A stretch of DNA of 35,874 nt from Candidatus Bathycorpusculum fermentans (GCA_009787175.1 WRGM01000172.1:1-35874), one strand, 5' to 3'. Shown: positions 8,336-17,124, counted from the first letter of the stretch. Notes: generated by a model not told the origin, from the letters alone. Numbers and translations: made by a program.

Positions 8336-8377
8336 ATCTTTTCCCAAAATTATGTTCATCTTTTCCCAAAATTATGT
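8336..8377. repeat. Tandem 20-bp direct repeat, candidate operator
   Basis: The 20-bp sequence beginning ATCTTTTCCCAAAATT occurs at 8336-8355 and again at 8358-8377, a 22-bp period (two helical turns). It lies 45 bp upstream of the radical SAM start in the divergent intergenic region. Such a spacing would suit two regulator dimers on one DNA face. This is inference. Confidence 0.7.
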
Positions 8378-8589
8378 CCAACTTTTTTCTTTAGGTGTTG
8401 CATATGTATTATCCATTTAACAGTTTGTTTACCATTCACCATCACCTCAGGCGTCATCTTTTAGGAAAGATGCTAGCTATAACAAACATAATGCAGAGCA
8501 TGTCTAACACTATTCTAAAATATCGCTAAATGCTATTTTATTTACTTTACAGGAGTAAATGTAAGTTACACTGAAGCGAGATGCTATAA

Positions 8590-9321
8590 ATGGTGGATTC
8601 AATAGATGTAGTTTTGCTAACGAAGAATAGTGCACAAACACTGCATAAATGCTTAGATGCACTCTACAAAAACGTTCCAGTCCACCGACTAATAATAATT
8701 GATGGTTACTCAACAGATAACACAATTGCTATAATAGAAGCCTATAACCAAAAATATCATAATATAGACGTAACTTTTGACCACGGTACACGTGCATCCG
8801 CCCGTCAAAAAGGCATACAAAAAGTGCAAACAGAATGGTTCATGTTCCTAGACAGCGATGTTATGTTATGTAATGAATGGTTTAAAAAAACAACAAAAAA
8901 TATGGAACATAACATAGGTGCAATCTGGGGAATAGAAGTATGGTCAACAATAAAAAACCCTAAAACCTTAAAACTTTTCCTTATAATTACCCGCAAAATT
9001 TTCGAAATACGCGGTGGTACACATGATACTCTAATACGCTCAAGACTTGTAAAAGACATAAAAATTCCAAACAGCCTCCACGTCTTCGAAGACACATACA
9101 TAAAAGACCACATCAACAAAAAAGGCTACAAAACCCTTGCCTGCTACGACCCCTTCTGTGTTCATTACAGAGATAACTCAGTATGGACCCTCAAAGGCAG
9201 CTTAAACTTGATTACAGAATCACTGCAATTAGGTAACCCACGCTTAATATCAAAACTACTCCTAACATACGGCTTCTATACAGCCTACTCAATATATCAA
9301 ATGTTTACCAATGACAAATAG
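8590..9321 (+). CDS. Family 2 glycosyltransferase
   Basis: A 243-residue GT-A fold glycosyltransferase. Residues 4-12 (SIDVVLLTK) form the first strand, IIIDGYSTDNT (35-45) is the nucleotide-binding loop, and the DxD-type motif is LDSD at 87-90. Later conserved pieces include RGGTHDTLIRSRLV and VFEDTYIKDHINKKGYK (acceptor-side acidic ED motif). No transmembrane helix is obvious, so it probably acts at the cytoplasmic face on a lipid- or protein-linked glycan; donor and acceptor cannot be told. The in-frame codon immediately upstream of the ATG is a stop, so the start cannot be further upstream. A TATA-like TTTTATTTAC at about 8532-8541 would place transcription start near 8562. A 40-residue gene overlaps its last 11 bp. 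Confidence 0.85.
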   Translation: MVDSIDVVLLTKNSAQTLHKCLDALYKNVPVHRLIIIDGYSTDNTIAIIEAYNQKYHNIDVTFDHGTRASARQKGIQKVQTEWFMFLDSDVMLCNEWFKKTTKNMEHNIGAIWGIEVWSTIKNPKTLKLFLIITRKIFEIRGGTHDTLIRSRLVKDIKIPNSLHVFEDTYIKDHINKKGYKTLACYDPFCVHYRDNSVWTLKGSLNLITESLQLGNPRLISKLLLTYGFYTAYSIYQMFTNDK

Positions 9322-9433
9322 TAATAACTCAAAAACATCAACAGATGAACGTTTATACGTCAGTGTTTTATCCTTCTTTATTGTATTTCTGATCTGGTAT
9401 TTTAGACAGTTAGACGTTGTTAACTTAACGTGA
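9311..9433 (+). CDS. Small single-pass membrane peptide overlapping the glycosyltransferase
   Basis: An ATG inside the end of the glycosyltransferase gene opens a 40-codon frame. It has a polar N-terminus (about 14 residues, Asn/Ser/Thr-rich), one hydrophobic helix (LYVSVLSFFIVFLIWYF) and a short tail. The 11-bp overlap suggests translational coupling. Its 3' end overlaps the convergent gene at 9425 by 9 bp. It could serve as a membrane tether for the soluble glycosyltransferase. The existence of the gene rests only on the overlap and the clean helix, so confidence is modest. Confidence 0.4.
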   Translation: MTNSNNSKTSTDERLYVSVLSFFIVFLIWYFRQLDVVNLT

Positions 9434-10432
9434 TAGGGCGGTCCAAAGTTGGTCACTTACCGGTCTTGGCAATACTTGTGTATCTCCTGTTTTTAACTCA
9501 AAGACGCGTTTCTTGCTATCGTCGTTAAATTCTCCTATAATAGCTGCTGATATGCCTTGTTGCTTTAAAATTTCAATAATCCCTAAAGATGCTTTAGGTT
9601 CTGCGGCAATGAGTAATGCACCTGAACTTATCAACTGTAGCGGGTCTATTTTGAAGTATTGACAGATTTCTCTAGTTTCAGGATTTACAACAATTTTCTC
9701 CTCAAAAACTCTTACACCTAAATTTGCTGCATCAGCCATTTCATGAATACCGTTAAGCACTCCGCCTTCTGTAGGGTCATGCATAGCATGTACACCTCCC
9801 GTTTGATAAGCTGTTAGAGCATCTTTTACAACACTTATCTGCTTGTAGAGATCTTTAGCTGTTTGTAGCATTTCAGAGCTTAACACCTTTGATAACTGCT
9901 CTTCTCTATCTGTGGCTAAAATGGCGACTCCTTCAATTCCTGCGCTTTTAGTGAGAATTAAATAGTCCCCGTTTTTTACCCCTGCGGTTGTAATGTATTC
10001 GCCTTTATTTGTTAAACCCATTATGCAGCAGACTACTATGGGGTTAACTAGGTTAGGTGTAGTCTCACAATGGCCTCCTACAATAGCAACCCCTAACTCC
10101 ATAGCTGCTTTGCCCATTTGAGCGCTAATAGTTTCAACTATTTGGTTATCTGCGTTTTCAGGAAGCATGATGCATGAAAAAATGAAAGCTGGTTTTACAC
10201 CAAAAGTTGCTATGTCATTAGCATTAACATTTACCGCTTCAAATCCTATACGCTCTATAGCTCCTGTTATAGGATCCATGGAGACAATAACTGATTTATC
10301 CCCTATGTCAAGTACTGCGCCATCAACACCTGCCGTTGGTCCTAATGTAACTTCGGCGCGATTTGCACCTAAATTTTTGAAAACAGTATTTTGCAATATA
10401 TCTATAGGTATTTTTCCAGGCGGCAATTTCAT
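9425..10432 (-). CDS. PurM/HypE-superfamily ATP-binding protein (AIR synthase related)
   Basis: A 335-residue protein with the two-domain PurM-like fold. Domain 1 carries GVDGAVLDIGD (35-45), SMDPITGA (51-58), NVNANDIATFGVKP (68-81) and VGGHCETTP (118-126). Domain 2 carries HDPTEGGVLNGIHEMADAANLGV and a C-terminal GDTQVLPRP. These motifs match AIR synthase, HypE, ThiL and SelD relatives, all of which bind ATP and act on small substrates. The Cys-ending tail that HypE needs for hydrogenase cyanation is missing (it ends LWTALSR), so canonical HypE is unlikely. The gene begins 2 bp after the ECF S-component gene, with AGGAGA 9 nt before its ATG, so the pair is an operon. Phosphorylation of an imported vitamin precursor, in the manner of ThiL, is an attractive but unproven role. 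Confidence 0.75.
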   Translation of the reverse strand: MKLPPGKIPIDILQNTVFKNLGANRAEVTLGPTAGVDGAVLDIGDKSVIVSMDPITGAIERIGFEAVNVNANDIATFGVKPAFIFSCIMLPENADNQIVETISAQMGKAAMELGVAIVGGHCETTPNLVNPIVVCCIMGLTNKGEYITTAGVKNGDYLILTKSAGIEGVAILATDREEQLSKVLSSEMLQTAKDLYKQISVVKDALTAYQTGGVHAMHDPTEGGVLNGIHEMADAANLGVRVFEEKIVVNPETREICQYFKIDPLQLISSGALLIAAEPKASLGIIEILKQQGISAAIIGEFNDDSKKRVFELKTGDTQVLPRPVSDQLWTALSR

Positions 10433-10434
10433 AC

Positions 10435-10986
10435 TTAATGTATCTCCTGCAGATAATTTTTAAGTTGTGGAAAAACACGCAGAACAGTTTGCATAATAGG
10501 TACAGCAATTACCAAACCAAACAACATTTGTACAATATTTACCGGTAACTCTGCTAACGCAACACCGTAGCCATACACGAACGTCTCATAAATAAAGTAT
10601 CCTGTAATCATCTCAAAGCCTCCAATTAAAATAGCAATCACTGCACATAAAGTAAAGTTTCTAAGTCTACTGTTAAGCTTTTTTACCAAAAAACCCACAA
10701 GACAGCCCTCTACAGCTTTAACCACAAAAGTTACAGGTGCATACGGCGGCACTAATACAATATCTGCTATAGTCGCGCCTGCTCCCGCAATTAACCCTAT
10801 AAATGGTCCAAAAAGTAACGCAGCAACATAGATAACTGTCTCTCCAAGATTAAAGTATCCACTTGTTGCTGTTATGGGGAAAGCAAAAGCTATCGTAGCC
10901 ACGGCGACAAGGGCGGCAAAGATTGCTGCGGTAGCTATCTGAAACGTTGATATTTTATGCTTTTTTGTAGCTGACTTAAGCCGCAT
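10435..10986 (-). CDS. ECF transporter S component (substrate-binding membrane subunit)
   Basis: A 183-residue integral membrane protein with about five to six helices (roughly 14-37, 47-68, 70-80, 86-103, 110-130 and 143-165). The segment GYFNLGETVIYVAALLFGPFIG followed by AGAGATIADI and KAVEGCLVGFLVKK is typical of ECF S components, which capture vitamins or metals and work with a shared ATPase/T-component module. No A, A' or T gene is in the window, so the module must be encoded elsewhere. It is the first gene of a two-gene unit with the PurM-like protein. AGGTG 5 nt before the ATG is its ribosome binding site. An A/T box near 11036-11046 could be the promoter. The substrate cannot be read from the sequence; thiamin-related compounds are one guess from the neighbour. 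Confidence 0.8.
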   Translation of the reverse strand: MRLKSATKKHKISTFQIATAAIFAALVAVATIAFAFPITATSGYFNLGETVIYVAALLFGPFIGLIAGAGATIADIVLVPPYAPVTFVVKAVEGCLVGFLVKKLNSRLRNFTLCAVIAILIGGFEMITGYFIYETFVYGYGVALAELPVNIVQMLFGLVIAVPIMQTVLRVFPQLKNYLQEIH

Positions 10987-11190
10987 TGTTTCACCTTGAC
11001 TGAACCTGACTTAGAATGGAAGTTATATCTATGCTGATAAATATTATCTTATGCGTGGCTTTGGGACAAAATTCTACGGCTCTTTTGTCAGAGTTCTTTT
11101 TCATCCTTAGGTGATAGCATAACATCCCAAACCTACGACTCAGATATTGTGAATGCAAATTATGTGTTAAATGGTTGCTAATTTGCTATG

Positions 11191-11907
11191 TTAATTTGCT
11201 GTGTATAGTTGTTTGTAGGGGTTTTTTGCGTTAGGTTTTAATACGTAAAACTGGCCTGTTAGGAGGTGTTGTGTGTTCATATTGAAATGTTGGGCGAATT
11301 CGGAGAGGGTTTTTTCTATTTCTAATAGTTCTTCTTTAGAGGCTATTTCTGCTGTAACCTGAGCTGGTAGTCCTACAAGTTTTTTATCTGTTTTTATAAA
11401 GATTTTTCCACCATGCATTCCTGTTCCAGTAAAGTTTCCTACGGGTACATCTTTTGAGTTTATACCCAATACCACAATTAGTCCACCGGCGAGGTATTCT
11501 CCTAAAAAGCTGCCAACTTGACCGCCGATAATAATTGTTGGTTTTTTATCTTTGTATTCTTTCATATGTATGCCTGTTCGGTATCCTGCATTGTCACGTA
11601 CAAATATGCTGCCGCCTCGCATGGCATAGCCAAGGGCGTCACCGGCACTGCCATGAATGATGATTTTTCCGTCATTCATTGTATCCCCAACAGCATCTTG
11701 CACGTTGCCATTTACCGTTATGACCCCACCATCTAAATATGCCCCAAGCGCGTTACCGGGGGTTCCATTTATTGTAATTTTTTTCTCTTTTAGACAACTG
11801 CCAATAAATCTTTGACCATAACAATCCGTTATGCAAATATCCTCAGTAGCAGTCTTTATTTGTTCATTTAATTTTTTGAAATCAAGATTTTTTGCTGAAA
11901 TGTTCAT
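11191..11907 (-). CDS. Glutamate synthase GXGXG-domain subunit (stand-alone GltB domain 3)
   Basis: A 238-residue protein forming the right-handed beta-helix of glutamate synthase. It shows repeated G-x-x-x-G turns: GTPGNALGAYLDGG, GNVQDAVGDTMNDG, GSAGDALGYAMRGG, NAGYRTGIHM, GQVGSFLGEYLAGG and GNFTGTGMHGG. In bacterial GltB this domain is fused behind the FMN domain, while in many archaea it is separate, as here. The same fold occurs in FwdC/FmdC of formylmethanofuran dehydrogenase, but the operon contains the other two GltS domains, which decides the assignment. I set the start at the ATG at 11907, preceded by GGAGG, one base after the stop of the upstream oxidoreductase gene. It is the last gene of the operon starting at 19837. 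Confidence 0.85.
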   Translation of the reverse strand: MNISAKNLDFKKLNEQIKTATEDICITDCYGQRFIGSCLKEKKITINGTPGNALGAYLDGGVITVNGNVQDAVGDTMNDGKIIIHGSAGDALGYAMRGGSIFVRDNAGYRTGIHMKEYKDKKPTIIIGGQVGSFLGEYLAGGLIVVLGINSKDVPVGNFTGTGMHGGKIFIKTDKKLVGLPAQVTAEIASKEELLEIEKTLSEFAQHFNMNTQHLLTGQFYVLKPNAKNPYKQLYTAN

Positions 11908-11908
11908 T

Positions 11909-13132
11909 CTATTTTCCTCCACCTAATTTGACCATTCTAATCTCTTTGGTAAATGCCATAAGTCCTGGTTTTTCGCAGACAAGGGCAAAATCAATTGAGT
12001 CAAGTGGTGTCTGTTCACGTATTAAGCTGGTGTAAATTCCCGCTTTCTCTACATTGCCAACAAGAATATACCCATTTAGCTTATTACCTGAGTAGAACAG
12101 ACGTTTATAATTTCCATTCTTGTTTTCGGTGTACACTTCACCATTATAGCTTCCTGCAGTGATTATGTGTAAACCAAAGAATCCCACAGCATTCATGGGA
12201 ATTGCCTTATCAAAGCTCTTCTCGCCACCGGCCATGTTGATTCCTGCGCATTCACCCTGCATATAAGCATTGGGTAGTAACGCCATGATTTTGTTTTGAC
12301 CGCTTGATACATCAAGTGTCTGCGTGCAATCACCTGCCGCGTATATGTCAGGTGTACTGGTTTCTGTTTTTCCGTTTATAATAATTCCCCGATCAATCTG
12401 AACGCTTCCTTTGAGAAAATCAATATTTGGCCGTACACCCACTGCAAGAACAAGAACATCAAAAGGTATCTCACTGTTATTCTCTAAAATGGCGGTGTTG
12501 TGTTCAAATCGTTTTATGCTACAAGAGAGCATAAAGGAAATACCCTTGCTTTCCAGATGAGATTGAACTAGCTTAGCGCTATCATAGTCCAAAATACTAG
12601 ATAAAATTCTAGGTGCAAGATCAAGTACAGTAACACTTGCTACTTTTTCCAAAATACCCTCAGCGCATTTAAGTCCAATAAGTCCTGCACCCACGATCAT
12701 AACATGTTTACTTGGATCTAAAGCATTGCTTAACTTCTTCGCATCGTCAAGGCTCATAAATGTGAATTTGGGCTCTACCCTATCAAGTCCATCAAATGGT
12801 GGAACAAATGCCAAAGATCCTGTTGCAATAAGCAACTTATCAAAAGATATTCGACTGCCATCCGATAGAGATACAGCTTTTGTTTTAGCGCTTACCTCTG
12901 TTACCGTACCGTTTATCAGGGTACAATGATTATCTGTATAGAAACTGTTTCCACGATATTTCATTTGCTCTTCGGTAGTTTTACCCAGAAGAAGGTAAGA
13001 GATAAGCGGTCTAGAGTATGTATAATACGGCTCATTTGTGATTATAACAATTTCGCCAAGCTTGTCTACTTGTCGTATACCCTCTACTGTACCTATACCA
13101 GCTGCAGAGTTACCAATAATTACATACTTCAT
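11909..13132 (-). CDS. FAD-dependent NAD(P)H oxidoreductase, probable electron-transfer subunit of glutamate synthase
   Basis: A 407-residue two-dinucleotide-binding flavoprotein of the NADH oxidase/nitrite reductase type. The N-terminal FAD site is YVIIGNSAAGIGT (3-15), the NAD(P) site is VMIVGAGLIGLKCAEG, and the second FAD contact is TPDIYAAGDC. There is no CxxxxC redox pair of the thioredoxin reductase type. In archaeal split glutamate synthases such a protein, with the adjacent ferredoxin, is thought to feed electrons from NAD(P)H to the FMN domain. Its position between the ferredoxin and the GXGXG gene supports this. The start is the ATG at 13132 with GGAGAG just upstream, 4 bp after the ferredoxin stop; the longer TTG-initiated reading at 13150 would overlap that gene. 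Confidence 0.82.
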   Translation of the reverse strand: MKYVIIGNSAAGIGTVEGIRQVDKLGEIVIITNEPYYTYSRPLISYLLLGKTTEEQMKYRGNSFYTDNHCTLINGTVTEVSAKTKAVSLSDGSRISFDKLLIATGSLAFVPPFDGLDRVEPKFTFMSLDDAKKLSNALDPSKHVMIVGAGLIGLKCAEGILEKVASVTVLDLAPRILSSILDYDSAKLVQSHLESKGISFMLSCSIKRFEHNTAILENNSEIPFDVLVLAVGVRPNIDFLKGSVQIDRGIIINGKTETSTPDIYAAGDCTQTLDVSSGQNKIMALLPNAYMQGECAGINMAGGEKSFDKAIPMNAVGFFGLHIITAGSYNGEVYTENKNGNYKRLFYSGNKLNGYILVGNVEKAGIYTSLIREQTPLDSIDFALVCEKPGLMAFTKEIRMVKLGGGK

Positions 13133-13136
13133 AGCA

Positions 13137-13565
13137 TTATCTCTCCTCAAAAACTATTGCACCATTTGGGCAACCTCTAACACATGCAGGGGTTCCAGTA
13201 ATTGTTTTGATGCATAATTCACATTTTTGAACTACACCCTCATCTGAGGGAGAAATTGCCCCATATGAACAGTTTAAAATACAGGTATAGCAGTTAACAC
13301 ATTTTTCCCTATTAATTGTAACAACACCATCTGTTCGAATTAACGCGCCGGTGATACAACCCTTAACGCATAATGGTTCATGGCAATGTCTACAGGAAAC
13401 AGCAAAACTAATCCCGTTGTGTTCCTCAATTTTAATTTTTGGATTAATCTTTACATCTTTCAAAGCTCTAGCCATATCTTTCTCATTCATACCCGCAAAA
13501 GCACAGTAATACTCGCATAAATAACAACCCAGACACCATTTTTCATTTACATAAACTCTTTTCAT
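13137..13565 (-). CDS. Four-cluster ferredoxin (HycB/DmsB type) electron carrier
   Basis: A 142-residue iron-sulfur protein with sixteen Cys arranged for four 4Fe-4S clusters: CLGCYLCEYYC (11-21), CRHCHEPLCVKGC (58-70), CVNCYTCILNC (89-99), and CELC with CVRGCP (114-131). This is the layout of electron-transfer subunits such as HycB or DmsB. It lacks any membrane segment. It sits between purA (7 bp gap) and the flavoprotein gene (4 bp gap). The most economical role is electron transfer between the flavoprotein and the FMN/Fe-S subunit of glutamate synthase in the same operon. Service to another oxidoreductase is possible. Confidence 0.85.
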   Translation of the reverse strand: MKRVYVNEKWCLGCYLCEYYCAFAGMNEKDMARALKDVKINPKIKIEEHNGISFAVSCRHCHEPLCVKGCITGALIRTDGVVTINREKCVNCYTCILNCSYGAISPSDEGVVQKCELCIKTITGTPACVRGCPNGAIVFEER

Positions 13566-13572
13566 GCGACTA

Positions 13573-14847
13573 TCATCTACTCCTTATCAAATAATCTTCT
13601 CGCCCAGCACCTACAGACACATACTTAATAGGACAACACACAGCTTTTTCAATAAATTTGATATATTCAGCTGCTGCATTCGGTAAATCCTCTTCTTTCC
13701 GACAGCTAGATATATCCATTTTAAAGCCGTCTAAATATTCAAAAACAGGTTCTGCTCTTAAGAGCTTGTCACCTGTAGGAAAATAGTCAATTTGAGCACC
13801 ATCAACTTTGTATGCAACACAAACTGGAATTTTATCAAGATATGACAGTACATCTAGTTTTGTTAGGGCAATCTCATCAGTTCCCTGCACCTGAACACCA
13901 TATCTACTTGCTGGTACATCAAACCCGCCAACCCTGCGAGGTCTACCTGTTGCAGCACCATATTCCGCTCCCGCTTCACGTAAAACAGCCGCTTCTTCGC
14001 CGAACATTTCAACAACAAACGGACCTCCGCCTACACAGCTAGAATAAGCTTTCATAACCCCTATCACGTGTTCAAGTTTTACACCTGGAATGCCAGCACC
14101 AATTGGCGCATATGCTGCAAGTGTCTGCGATGAGGTGGTATATGGATAAATGCCGTAGTCTATGTCTCGTAATGCGCCAAGTTGTGCTTCAAATAGGATA
14201 TTTTTGTTTGCGTGAACAGCTGCTGAAAGGTACTTTTCGGTGTCAGTTATAAAGGGGATAAGTTGTGATCCGAAAGTATGTAGCCATTTCAAGGTTTCGT
14301 CTAATATTATCTCTGTTGATTTGTAGCCTTTTAAGGCAATGTTTTTCCAAGAGAGTATGTCTGCTACTTTTTGTTTTAAACTTTCAAAATATAGCAGGTC
14401 ACCCATTCGTAATCCTTTTTTTAGATACTTGTCACCGTATACGGGTGCGATACCGCGGCGTGTGGATCCGTATTGTTTATCACCAAGTCGTTCTTCTTCT
14501 AAAATGTCCTGAGTTTTATGATAGGGCATGCAGATGAAGGCTTTATTGCTTATTTTCAAGTTGTCAATAGACACTTTGACGCCTTTTTGCTTAAGTGCCT
14601 CGATTTCACCGCATAAATGCTCTATATCAATTACCATGCCATTGCCCATGATGTTGACTGTTCCGCTACGTAGCACTCCTGATGGGAGAAGGTTTAAAAT
14701 GAATTTACCTCTCTCATTAACAATTGTATGCCCTGCATTATTGCCACCCTGATACCTGCAAATAACCTCATAATCCTCGGATAACAAGTCGACCATGCGA
14801 CCTTTGCCTTCATCGCCCCAATTTACGCCAACTACTGCTGTAAGCAC
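13573..14847 (-). CDS. purA: Adenylosuccinate synthetase
   Basis: A 424-residue PurA, the usual length. It converts IMP, aspartate and GTP to adenylosuccinate, the first step to AMP. The GTP-binding/catalytic loop GDEGKGR is at 11-17 (catalytic Asp12), and GGNNAGHT carries His40. GSTRRGIAPVY, GIPGVKLEHVIGVMKAYSSCVGGGPFV and GRPRRVGGFD are the other signatures. The start codon is GTG (14847), 11 bp after the purB stop, with AGAGGG a few nt upstream. It follows purC and purB in the same operon, so IMP-to-AMP conversion is complete here together with PurB. A valine replaces the more usual Cys after RPRR and looks harmless. Confidence 0.95.
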   Translation of the reverse strand: MLTAVVGVNWGDEGKGRMVDLLSEDYEVICRYQGGNNAGHTIVNERGKFILNLLPSGVLRSGTVNIMGNGMVIDIEHLCGEIEALKQKGVKVSIDNLKISNKAFICMPYHKTQDILEEERLGDKQYGSTRRGIAPVYGDKYLKKGLRMGDLLYFESLKQKVADILSWKNIALKGYKSTEIILDETLKWLHTFGSQLIPFITDTEKYLSAAVHANKNILFEAQLGALRDIDYGIYPYTTSSQTLAAYAPIGAGIPGVKLEHVIGVMKAYSSCVGGGPFVVEMFGEEAAVLREAGAEYGAATGRPRRVGGFDVPASRYGVQVQGTDEIALTKLDVLSYLDKIPVCVAYKVDGAQIDYFPTGDKLLRAEPVFEYLDGFKMDISSCRKEEDLPNAAAEYIKFIEKAVCCPIKYVSVGAGREDYLIRSR

Positions 14848-14858
14848 ATTTTTCCCTC

Positions 14859-16286
14859 TTATACTGTTATTTTAACATCCATACCTAGCAGTTCTTGATA
14901 ATTTTCAAGAACTGTTTTAACTTTGCACAAAAACTCAACGGTTTGCTCTTTCGCTCTACCTATAAATTGCTCTGTACGCAATAACTCGTCCATTTCAGCC
15001 TCAGTTATACCAAAAGCCTCATCGCTTACAATACGAGCAATTAAGTCATTCTCCCCACCATACTGCTTTATCTTCTTTGCAGCCTCAACTGAATGCCGCC
15101 GTATCTGCTCATGAAGTACCTGCCTATCGCCGCCCTTTTTGACACAGTACATCAAAATGCTCTCGGTAGCCATAAACGGCAGTTCTTCATTTAAGTGCTT
15201 CTCTATCATTTTAGGATAAACGGTAATACCACTTAAAACGTTAAACATAAGCAAAAGAATTGCATCAACAGCAAGAAACGCTTCAGGTATAGATATACGC
15301 TTATTAGCTGAATCATCAAGGGTGCGTTCCAACCATTGTGCACTTGCCGTCAACGCAGGATTAAACGCGTCAACAATTACGTATCTAGATAGAGAAGCTA
15401 TACGCTCACTTCGCATAGGATTCCTCTTATACGCCATAGCACTTGAACCAACCTGACTTGTTTCAAAAGGCTCATCCACCTCTTTTAAATGGGAAAGCAA
15501 CCGTATATCATTTGAAAACTTGTAAGCACTCTGAGCAATACCTGACAATACCGACAAGGTATAATAATCAATCTTTCTCGAATAAGTCTGACCACTAACA
15601 GAATACACTTGATTAAACCCCATTTTTTCAGCTATTTTTTGCTCTAACGCTACTACTTTATCATGATCACCATTAAACAAGCTAAGAAAACTTGCACCTG
15701 TACCTGTTGTTCCTTTACAGCCAAGTAGTTTCAAATTATTCTGCGTAAATTCAAGATGATCAAGATCGAACAACAAATCCTGCAGCCATAATGTTGCACG
15801 TTTCCCAACCGTAGTGGGCTGCGCTGACTGAAAATGAGTATATGCAAGACATGGCAGAGATTTGTAACTATCCGCAAAATCATACAACTTACTAATAACA
15901 TTTACAACTAGCTTCTTAATGTGTAGCAGTGCGGCACGTTGCAAAATAATGTCTGTATTATCACCCACATAACAAGAAGTTGCACCAAGATGAATAATCG
16001 GTTTAGCACTTGGACATTGCACACCGTAAGCTTGAATATGCGCCATAACATCATGCCTAAGATCAGCTTCAAATTTAGCTGCCACATCATAATTAATGTC
16101 AGTTACGTGCTCTTTCATTTCTTCTATTTGTTTTTCACTTATATCCAGACCTAGCTCTCTCTGACTCTCAGCTAGTGCAATCCACAGTTTACGCCAGATA
16201 GAAAATTTGTTATTATCAGAGAAAATATACTGCATCTCTTTACTCGCGTATCGCTTACATAACGGATTTTCATATCTATCAGACAT
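14859..16286 (-). CDS. purB: Adenylosuccinate lyase
   Basis: A 475-residue member of the fumarase/aspartase superfamily. It splits SAICAR and adenylosuccinate, releasing fumarate in both cases. The signature SSAMAYKRNPMRSE is the mobile catalytic loop with the general-base Ser. LGATSCYVGDNTD and THFQSAQPTTVGKR hold the conserved substrate and His residues. At 475 residues it is of the longer type seen in animals and some prokaryotes rather than the 430-residue bacterial form. I place the start at the ATG at 16286, because AGGAGG lies 7 nt upstream; the ATG at 16313 would extend further into purC. It then overlaps purC by 8 bp, implying translational coupling. Confidence 0.95.
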   Translation of the reverse strand: MSDRYENPLCKRYASKEMQYIFSDNNKFSIWRKLWIALAESQRELGLDISEKQIEEMKEHVTDINYDVAAKFEADLRHDVMAHIQAYGVQCPSAKPIIHLGATSCYVGDNTDIILQRAALLHIKKLVVNVISKLYDFADSYKSLPCLAYTHFQSAQPTTVGKRATLWLQDLLFDLDHLEFTQNNLKLLGCKGTTGTGASFLSLFNGDHDKVVALEQKIAEKMGFNQVYSVSGQTYSRKIDYYTLSVLSGIAQSAYKFSNDIRLLSHLKEVDEPFETSQVGSSAMAYKRNPMRSERIASLSRYVIVDAFNPALTASAQWLERTLDDSANKRISIPEAFLAVDAILLLMFNVLSGITVYPKMIEKHLNEELPFMATESILMYCVKKGGDRQVLHEQIRRHSVEAAKKIKQYGGENDLIARIVSDEAFGITEAEMDELLRTEQFIGRAKEQTVEFLCKVKTVLENYQELLGMDVKITV

Positions 16287-17124
16287 TTCGTAGCCTCCTA
16301 AAACACTCAGCATATATGTCAGCTGTTTTTTTTAAAATTTCATCAGGTACATTATCAAATTGCATCTCATTGTTCACTTTATTGCTGAGAAGCCAATCTC
16401 TCACAAATTGCTTATCATAGCTTTTCGGTGAACTACCCACTTTATAATCCGAAATACTCCAGAAACGGCTCGAATCCGGAGTAAATATCTCATCTGCAAG
16501 AACAAGATTACCCTTCGTGTCAAGACCAAATTCAAACTTTGTATCAGCAATTATAATACCCTTAATATACGCGTACTTATAGCAGACATCATAAAGCTCC
16601 AAACAAACCTTTTTCACCCTTTCAGCCAACTCGACACCAATTGTGCTTACAACATTTTCCTCTGAAACATATTCATCATGCCCAACATGCGCCTTCGTCG
16701 AGGGAGTAAAAATTGGAGCAGCCAAAATTTCAGCCAGTTTATAATCGCCTTCTATCTTATGTCCACAGAACTCTTGATTCTTGGAATAAGCTTCCCACAT
16801 GTGTCCAAACATGTAACCTCGTACAATGAACTCGAATGGTAATATTTTCAATTTTTTAACTAAAATGGTACGCCCTTCAAATTCTTCCTTTTGGAAATAC
16901 TCTGGCATATCCTTAAGGTCACTTGAAATAATATGATTAGGTATAACACCTTTTGTAAAATCGAACCAAAATAGAGCAACTGCATTTAAAATCTTCCCTT
17001 TACCCGTCACAGGCTTAGATAAGATTACATCAAACGCGGAGATCCTATCTGTTGTAACTATAACCAGTCTGTCATCTGTAACCTCGTATACATCTCGTAC
17101 TTTCCCACTAACTATTTTTTTCAT
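16279..17124 (-). CDS. purC: SAICAR synthetase (phosphoribosylaminoimidazole-succinocarboxamide synthase)
   Basis: A 281-residue PurC, which joins aspartate to CAIR using ATP. Recognisable parts are SGKVRDVYEV at the N-terminus (ATP-binding strands), TTDRISAFDVILSKPVTGKG, LPFEFIVRGYMFGHMW, APIFTPSTKAHVGHDEYV, and ADTKFEFG with ADEIFTPDSSRFW near the C-terminus. The length is between the short (about 240) and long (about 300) family forms. AGGAGG precedes the ATG by about 10 nt, and the gap from the glutamate synthase FMN gene is 20 bp. Its product is the substrate of PurB, the next gene. The earlier purine steps are not encoded in this window. Confidence 0.95.
   Translation of the reverse strand: MKKIVSGKVRDVYEVTDDRLVIVTTDRISAFDVILSKPVTGKGKILNAVALFWFDFTKGVIPNHIISSDLKDMPEYFQKEEFEGRTILVKKLKILPFEFIVRGYMFGHMWEAYSKNQEFCGHKIEGDYKLAEILAAPIFTPSTKAHVGHDEYVSEENVVSTIGVELAERVKKVCLELYDVCYKYAYIKGIIIADTKFEFGLDTKGNLVLADEIFTPDSSRFWSISDYKVGSSPKSYDKQFVRDWLLSNKVNNEMQFDNVPDEILKKTADIYAECFRRLRNV

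Noticed and set aside
8559..8564. Minimal ATG-TAA unit after AGGAG upstream of the glycosyltransferase
   Set aside because: The predicted transcript start falls at or after it, so it is probably not translated.
9425..10432. Assignment as hydrogenase maturation factor HypE
   Set aside because: The C-terminal Cys needed for carbamoyl/cyano transfer is missing and no other hyp gene is nearby.
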